Positions 58,935-64,000 of a stretch of DNA of 64,000 nt are shown here, one piece after another. The translations under genes were made by a program, and so were the position numbers. A model generated the notes under the pieces. It was given only the letters and a program-made list of their open reading frames with translations, ran no database searches and was not told the DNA's origin. Each line of letters starts with the position of its first letter. The stretch's first letter is position 1. Source of the DNA: Desulfobacteraceae bacterium. Lineage in GTDB: Bacteria > Desulfobacterota > Desulfobacteria > Desulfobacterales > Desulfobacteraceae. The stretch covers positions 48,077 through 112,076 of the forward strand of contig JADGEQ010000021.1 in assembly GCA_016744295.1 (NCBI GenBank), read 5' to 3'.

Positions 58935-59147
58935 ATCTGCTCTTGCATATCTGTTCCTGTCTTGCCATATCTTGTTTACAACTTTCCCCGACGTCATATT
59001 TTTGAGCTTTTGACAACATCCGGTTTCGGAAAGCCAATGTCCCCCAACAAAACAAGCCAAAAAACAATAAATGTCTATTGAACATCTGCCTGTTTGTGAT
59101 TACATTCTGATTTTTAAAATCAACCCAAATCCGAATGTGGAGGGATC

Positions 59148-60089
59148 ATGAATATTGTAACCGCTGCTGTTGTTCAGGCAACCCCTGTCCTGTTTGATCT
59201 TGCAAAAACAATTGAAAAAGCCTGCGATCTGATCAGGAGTGCAGCCAAAGCCGATCTGATTCTGCTGCCCGAGGCCTTTATCCCGGCCTACCCCAGAGGA
59301 TTTGGCTTCGGCATGAAGGTTGGCAGCCGGAATGATGAGGGACGAAAGTTGTGGAAACGTTATTCTGACAATGCCATTCAGGTTCCGGGTCCGGATGTGG
59401 ACACCCTTGGAAAAGCCGCAAAGGATGCCAAGGCCCATGTGTGTATTGGTGTAATTGAGCGGGACGGGTATCTGGATACCGGCACCCTTTATTGCTCCAT
59501 GCTCTACTTCGGACCCGACGGCCAATTTCTCGGCAAACACAGAAAATTGAAGCCCACCGCATCCGAGCGCCTTATATGGGGAGAAGGTGACGGCAGCACC
59601 CTGCCGGTATTTAACACTTCCATGGGTAAAATAGGCGGGTTGATCTGCTGGGAAAATTATATGCCCCTGGCCCGCATGGCCATGTATGGCCAGGGAATTG
59701 AATTTTATCTTGCCCCCACTGCAGATTCCCGGGAAAGTTGGCAGTCCACACTGCAGCACATTGCCCTTGAGGGCCGTTGCTTTGTAATGGGATGCAACCA
59801 ATATGTGGAAAAAAAAGATTATCCGGCCCACCTTGCCACCATTGAAGAACTTGACTCGGAACCGGATATCATGTGCCAGGGCGGCAGTGTCATCCTCTCC
59901 CCCATGGGGGAAATCCTGGCCGGCCCTCTGTTCGGGCGGGAGGGTATTTTATATGCCGACCTGAACCGGGATGATCTGACAAAAGCCAAACTTGATTTTG
60001 ATGTAATCGGCCATTATGCAAGACCCGATGTTTTTAATCTGACCGTCAATACTGCCCCAGGGCAGTCGGTTCAATTTAAAAACCAATAA
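59148..60089 (+). CDS. Nitrilase (carbon-nitrogen hydrolase family)
   Basis: This 313-residue protein carries the nitrilase triad Glu42 (LLPEAFIPAYPRG), Lys135 (HRKLKPTASERLIWG) and Cys167 (GGLICWENYMPLAR). ERLIWGEGDGS and CWENYMPLAR are typical of true nitrilases rather than amidases. The enzyme converts a nitrile to the carboxylic acid and ammonia via a thioimidate. AATGTGGAGGGATC precedes the ATG. It is followed after 51 bp by the PTS enzyme I gene. Substrate unknown; aliphatic or aromatic nitriles or cyanide-like compounds are possible. Confidence 0.92.
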   Translation: MNIVTAAVVQATPVLFDLAKTIEKACDLIRSAAKADLILLPEAFIPAYPRGFGFGMKVGSRNDEGRKLWKRYSDNAIQVPGPDVDTLGKAAKDAKAHVCIGVIERDGYLDTGTLYCSMLYFGPDGQFLGKHRKLKPTASERLIWGEGDGSTLPVFNTSMGKIGGLICWENYMPLARMAMYGQGIEFYLAPTADSRESWQSTLQHIALEGRCFVMGCNQYVEKKDYPAHLATIEELDSEPDIMCQGGSVILSPMGEILAGPLFGREGILYADLNRDDLTKAKLDFDVIGHYARPDVFNLTVNTAPGQSVQFKNQ

Positions 60090-60140
60090 CCCCATGAAAT
60101 CCGCTCCATATCAACCCTGGAATCAACAGGATCCAACCCC

Positions 60141-62393
60141 ATGAATACAAGAGAACCAGACCACTTAAATCTGTTGTGCGATATGGGAGAACTGACCACC
60201 GTTGTCACGGGAAACTCAGATATTGAAACCTTTCTTGCGTGCACTGCTACCCTTGTTGCCCAGCACCTCAAAGCCCATGTCTGCTCCATTTACCTGTTTG
60301 AAGCAATGGAAAATCGCCTGGTTCTGAGGGCCACCCAGGGACTAAACCCCGAAGCGGTCAATATTCTGACAATGAAACCGGGAGAGGGCCTGGTGGGCCA
60401 GTGTTTTGAAAGTAGCACCTTCGTCCGGGAGGGCAATGCAACCCAAAACCCCAGGTTTAAATATTTTGACAATGCCGGGGAAGATCCCTTTAATTCCTTT
60501 CTCTGTGTGCCCATCTGCAGCGGAATGGAAAAAATAGGCGTCTTAGTTGTCCAGCACAGGGAGCTGGATCATTTTACCCTGTTTGATGAAAGGGCATTGA
60601 GAACTGCCATGACCCAACTGGCCGGTGCCATTGAGAATGCACGGTTCCTGATGGAACTTGGCCCGGAAAAGACCCTTGAATATCAGTCTGGATTGCCGTT
60701 GTTTATCAAGGGAAAACCCGGCGGAATCGGTTCTGCCTCAGGCCGGGTTCTTATTTCCAGCCAGGACAGAAAATCAATGCTATACGGATCTTATCCCTCA
60801 AAAACCATTTTCACAAAAGCAGATTTTAAAACAGCCGTTGACAGGACCACCCAGGAACTGAAATCCCTCCAGGAAAGGTTTACCCGACGGCTTCCGGAAA
60901 GCGCTTCCCTGATTTTCACCGCCCATTTTATGATTTTAAAGGATAAAAATTTTACCGGCCGGATGGAACAACTCATTGACCAGGGCCACCACCCCATTGA
61001 AGCCGTAAAACAAATTGCCCAAAAATATATTAATCTGTTCTCATCCAGCCCCCAGGCCTATCTGCAGGAAAAAGCCGTGGATGTGGAAGATTTAAGCATA
61101 CGCATCCTCTCCAACTTTCAGGACGCACAAACCCGGAAAACGATGGGCAAAGGCAGCATTGCCGTTGCAACCGAAATTTACCCCTCGGATATCCTGAAAC
61201 TTGTGGCAGACGGAATTAAAGGAATTATCCTTGTGGGCGGCGGGGTCACCTCCCATGTGACCATCCTGTCCCGGTCCCTCCAGATTCCTTTAATCATTGC
61301 AGACGACCCAAGATTGCTGAACCTTCCCCAGGAAACTATTCTGCTTGTGGATGCAACCCAGGGAAATATTTATTTCAACCCGGACAGGGAAACCCTTGAG
61401 CTGTTTAACACCAGACACCAGACTGAAAAGCAGGTCAAAAGACAGGCCATGGAAAGCCAGACATTCAGCCTGGACAAGCAACGGGTCACCCTGCTGGCCA
61501 ACATCAATCTGCTGGGGGAAATCGGCCTGGCCAAAGAACTGAAGGCCGAAGGGGTGGGTCTCTATCGAACTGAATTTCCCTTTTTAATACGGACCGGTTT
61601 TCCCTCTGAAGCGGAACAATTTCTGATCTACAAACAATTATTCGACCAAATGGACGGTACCCTGACAACGGTGAGAACCCTGGATGCAGGTGGTGAAAAG
61701 ACCCTGTCATATTCCGGGTATACAAGGGAAGCAAACCCGGAGCTTGGCCTTCGCTCCATTCGCTTTTCACTCAAACACAAAGAGATATTTGAAACCCAGA
61801 TCCGGGCAATTTTACGGGCTGCCCATGGAAAAGAAAATATTCGCCTTATGTTTCCTTTGATCTCCTCCATTGATGAATTTATTGAAGCACGGCAAGTTGT
61901 ATCGGACTGCAGCCGAGATCTTGAACATGAATCCATTGCCCACAACAATAGACTTGCCATCGGCATGATGATCGAGCTGCCATCGGTTTTGTGCACCATG
62001 GATGAATTTGCGGAAATAGCAGACTTTTTTGCCATTGGCACCAATGATTTTGTTCAGTATATGATGGGAGCGGACCGGGCCAACAAGCTGGTGGCAAATC
62101 ATTACATTCCCTATCATCCAGCTGTAAACCGGGGCATTGAGACGATTGTAAAAACCGCCAATCGCCATGGGGTTGATGTTTCAATCTGCGGGGAAATGGC
62201 CCATGACCCAGACTACATTCCCTTTCTTTTGGGGGTGGGCATCCGCACCCTGAGCGTGGACCCCCAGTTTTTGCCCTCTGTCCAGAAGATCATATCAGCC
62301 CTATCCATGAAAAAGGCAACCACCTATGCCAAAAGGATGCTGGCACAAACCCGTGTCCGGGATGCGGCCAAGGTTCTTAAAGCCAGACCCTAG
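60141..62393 (+). CDS. ptsP: GAF-domain PEP-protein phosphotransferase (enzyme I, PtsP type)
   Basis: This 750-residue protein has an N-terminal GAF domain (about 20-165) and enzyme I. The active-site His is His372 in GGGVTSHVTILSRSLQIP, preceded by the helical HPr-binding part. The PEP-binding barrel has LYRTEFPFLIRTGFPSEAEQF, LRSIRFSLKHKEIFETQIRAIL and FFAIGTNDFVQYMMGADR, and the C-terminal Cys in ICGEMA. It starts the nitrogen-related PTS by phosphorylating NPr from PEP. GAF domains in PtsP bind small metabolites such as glutamine. No other PTS gene is in the window. It is 51 bp downstream of the nitrilase gene. Confidence 0.92.
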   Translation: MNTREPDHLNLLCDMGELTTVVTGNSDIETFLACTATLVAQHLKAHVCSIYLFEAMENRLVLRATQGLNPEAVNILTMKPGEGLVGQCFESSTFVREGNATQNPRFKYFDNAGEDPFNSFLCVPICSGMEKIGVLVVQHRELDHFTLFDERALRTAMTQLAGAIENARFLMELGPEKTLEYQSGLPLFIKGKPGGIGSASGRVLISSQDRKSMLYGSYPSKTIFTKADFKTAVDRTTQELKSLQERFTRRLPESASLIFTAHFMILKDKNFTGRMEQLIDQGHHPIEAVKQIAQKYINLFSSSPQAYLQEKAVDVEDLSIRILSNFQDAQTRKTMGKGSIAVATEIYPSDILKLVADGIKGIILVGGGVTSHVTILSRSLQIPLIIADDPRLLNLPQETILLVDATQGNIYFNPDRETLELFNTRHQTEKQVKRQAMESQTFSLDKQRVTLLANINLLGEIGLAKELKAEGVGLYRTEFPFLIRTGFPSEAEQFLIYKQLFDQMDGTLTTVRTLDAGGEKTLSYSGYTREANPELGLRSIRFSLKHKEIFETQIRAILRAAHGKENIRLMFPLISSIDEFIEARQVVSDCSRDLEHESIAHNNRLAIGMMIELPSVLCTMDEFAEIADFFAIGTNDFVQYMMGADRANKLVANHYIPYHPAVNRGIETIVKTANRHGVDVSICGEMAHDPDYIPFLLGVGIRTLSVDPQFLPSVQKIISALSMKKATTYAKRMLAQTRVRDAAKVLKARP

Positions 62394-62447
62394 TATAACT
62401 TGAACCAAATCGCTTGCCTTTTGACCCATCTACCGAGTTGCAACTAG

Positions 62448-63329
62448 TCACATCGTTTTGTAGGCCTCCTTGGTGAAATAGACAAATTCCTGAAGTACGG
62501 AACTGAAATATTTATTTTTGTGCCAAATCGTATAAAAGGACCGGGTAAAATTAATCCCTTGAATTTTCAATCTGAACAGCTGTGCTGCTGCCAGTTCTTT
62601 CCTGACACTGACACGGGAAAGGCAGCTTAAAGAATCCTTGTTGTGCAATACAGACTTCACAGCCTCGGTATGATCCAGCTCCAGAAAAGGCTTTAATCGT
62701 TTTTTGTGTTCTCCCAGGTGATTCAAAAATGCTTCCCGGGTACCCGAACCTTTCTCCCTGAGTATCCAGCGCTTTGACAGCAATTCTTCCATCTCATATT
62801 CAGAATGACCGACCAACTTTTTGTCCCCTGTGACCAGATACAATTCGTCTATACCCAGAACTTCTCTCTTAATTTCCGAACCGATGTATTCCCCTTCCAC
62901 AAACCCGATATCCACTTCACCATTTTCAATTAGCTGGGCCACTTCCCTGGTGTTACCCGTAATTTTTTGAATCCTGACCCCTTTATATTGCTCGAGAAAA
63001 TCATAAATAATCTGGGGAAGGATATAATTGGCAATGGAGGAGCTGGCAGCAATTTTGAGATCTCCCCGAAGATCCTGATCCCTGAACATGGCTTCACTCT
63101 CATTAAGGCCAAACACCAAGGGCTCAACCATCCGATAAAAAAATCGGCCATTCTCATTGAGCGCCAATTTTTTGTTGATTCGGTCAAAAAGTTTATTCTC
63201 CAGCCTGTCTTCCAGGGATTTAATGGCCATGGATACGGCAGATTGGGTCAACCTGTTTTCCTTGGCCACCTGACCCAGATGGGGATTTTTAACCAAGGCG
63301 ATAAACAATTCAAGCTGCCGTAATGTCAT
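62448..63329 (-). CDS. LysR-family transcriptional regulator
   Basis: This 293-residue protein has a helix-turn-helix at 2-60 (HLGQVAKENRLTQSAVSMAIKSLEDRL) and an effector domain from about 85 (GDLKIAASSSIANYILPQII). VDIGFVEGEYIGSEI and LREKGSGTREAFLNHL are typical of the CysB/CbbR-like branch. The ATG at 63329 has AGGAG about ten bases upstream; an in-frame TTG three bases before it is possible. It is convergent with ptsP, 54 bp apart, and has no clear target next to it. Confidence 0.88.
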   Translation of the reverse strand: MTLRQLELFIALVKNPHLGQVAKENRLTQSAVSMAIKSLEDRLENKLFDRINKKLALNENGRFFYRMVEPLVFGLNESEAMFRDQDLRGDLKIAASSSIANYILPQIIYDFLEQYKGVRIQKITGNTREVAQLIENGEVDIGFVEGEYIGSEIKREVLGIDELYLVTGDKKLVGHSEYEMEELLSKRWILREKGSGTREAFLNHLGEHKKRLKPFLELDHTEAVKSVLHNKDSLSCLSRVSVRKELAAAQLFRLKIQGINFTRSFYTIWHKNKYFSSVLQEFVYFTKEAYKTM

Positions 63330-63486
63330 CAACGATAAACTCCTATTCTTTCTTTTTATTAATAAGAACAAACAATATCTGTTTATTCTGGAGTTTAGAC
63401 CGCGGCCAGAACTATATCAAGGCATTTATCAATTTTTTTGATGATCACGATAAAAATTATGAATCAAATTTGCAATGGCAGGTTCA

Positions 63487-63969
63487 TTATCCGATCAGTC
63501 CCTTAAAAACCCGTCGCAAATCCTTCTGACTGATCTGACAAAAACAGGGATCATCAAGGGGAACCACCATGGGCATGGGTTCTTTTGGCAAAGAATCCGG
63601 TATTTTTTCAACAATAGAAGAACCGTAAGAACGTATTTCCGGTTCATCCCTGTAATATTTTTTATGGGGGTAGCTGTCCAGCCAGTTATCACAATGGTCA
63701 TGGCTGCCTACAAACAAAACATAAATAGTATTCCCTTCTTTGATGCAAAGAAGCCGAAACCCCCGGCCAAGATCAAACTTAAAACAGTTTTTCACCCGTT
63801 TATCGGTTTTCCTTTTCAGAAGTCCGGCGCTGGCAAAGGGCAATCCCTGAATCAGAGCATCAATGATACGTCTGGCTCTGTCTGCAACAATGAAAGAATT
63901 TTTTGCTTTTTTTTTGAACGCTACCAATTTTCGTTCAACCTGCGAATGAACACATACCTGTTTGCCCAT
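63487..63969 (-). CDS. RelE/ParE-like protein with C-terminal extension
   Basis: This 160-residue protein has a RelE-superfamily-like core in residues about 20-105: a basic helical part (RRIIDALIQGLPFASAGL), strands with KNCFKFDLGRGFRLLCI and TIYVLFVGSHDHCDNWLD. A 55-residue Pro-rich extension follows. Such proteins are usually mRNA-cleaving or gyrase toxins. A cognate antitoxin would be expected upstream, beyond the right edge. The core assignment is by pattern only, and the extension is unusual. Confidence 0.55.
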   Translation of the reverse strand: MGKQVCVHSQVERKLVAFKKKAKNSFIVADRARRIIDALIQGLPFASAGLLKRKTDKRVKNCFKFDLGRGFRLLCIKEGNTIYVLFVGSHDHCDNWLDSYPHKKYYRDEPEIRSYGSSIVEKIPDSLPKEPMPMVVPLDDPCFCQISQKDLRRVFKGLIG

Positions 63970-64000
63970 CTGATATTTCCCTGCTGTTATTCACCTGTCT

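Noticed and set aside
58893..59081. Plus-strand frame of 62 codons with a hydrophobic N-terminus after the acyl-CoA dehydrogenase
   Set aside because: Its first codons form the stem and T-run of the terminator at 58896-58934, and it has no ribosome site.
59100..59831. Minus-strand frame of 243 codons over the nitrilase gene
   Set aside because: Antisense to a gene with a complete catalytic triad; Gly/His-rich, no domain.
1..64000. CRISPR arrays, rRNA or tRNA genes, complete insertion sequences
   Set aside because: No regularly spaced repeats of CRISPR size, no tRNA cloverleaf sequence and no transposase were found on reading both strands.

Overview
The window looks like chromosome of a mesophilic, Gram-negative, anaerobic sulfate-reducing bacterium of the Desulfobacteraceae type (Desulfobacterota). 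This is inference from content. There are two large chemoreceptors plus a CheA, a sigma-54 regulator, oxygen-sensitive enzymes (a glycyl-radical enzyme with its radical-SAM activase, and a B12-binding radical SAM protein), a ~600-residue acyl-CoA dehydrogenase, a remnant of a methyltetrahydrofolate methyltransferase, and a DUF3786-DUF2284 pair. No rRNA, tRNA, CRISPR array or intact insertion sequence was seen.

Layout. 1-7766 (minus strand) is a signalling cluster: hybrid histidine kinase, sigma-54 response regulator, degenerate receiver, chemoreceptor, and a CheA that starts directly at its dimerisation domain. 7882-9896 holds a LysE exporter overlapped by an ATP-grasp ligase, and a YchJ-like protein. 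10146-15502 (plus) holds a SWIM/SNF2 helicase and proB-proA. 15526-20818 is a three-gene operon for exported or membrane proteins ending in a TPR-CHAT caspase-like protease. It has its own near-consensus promoter and is bracketed by an imperfect 20-bp direct repeat; it is the best candidate here for an undescribed system. 20822-24157 holds a B12-radical SAM protein, a decay scar with two broken genes, and a crotonase. 24313-31535 (minus) holds an atypical sensor kinase, two flavoproteins and the DUF2284/DUF3786 pair. 31679-34596 is an AzlCD exporter with TrmB-type and LysR regulators. 34749-38147 holds a small membrane protein, a LysE exporter divergent from a MocR regulator, and an alpha/beta hydrolase.

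38325-44809 holds an M3 oligopeptidase overlapping a TrmO-type tRNA methyltransferase, then (minus) a GntR regulator, radical-SAM activase and glycyl-radical enzyme most like trans-4-hydroxyproline dehydratase. 45038-48293 holds an Fe-S/LuxR regulator, a 37-codon small ORF coupled to a thioesterase, an MBL hydrolase and a QueG-like ferredoxin protein. 48361-56186 holds a chemoreceptor divergent from a complete oligopeptide ABC transporter operon. 56191-63969 holds DUF523, acyl-CoA dehydrogenase, nitrilase, a GAF-type PTS enzyme I, a LysR regulator and a RelE-like protein.

Together the genes suggest a peptide- and amino-acid-using anaerobe: peptide uptake (Dpp) beside a chemoreceptor, oligopeptidase, hydroxyproline dehydration to pyrroline-5-carboxylate, proline synthesis, several amino-acid exporters and beta-oxidation enzymes. 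A recurrent local oddity is short tandem repeats (12, 15 or 17 bp) inside linkers or at gene ends.
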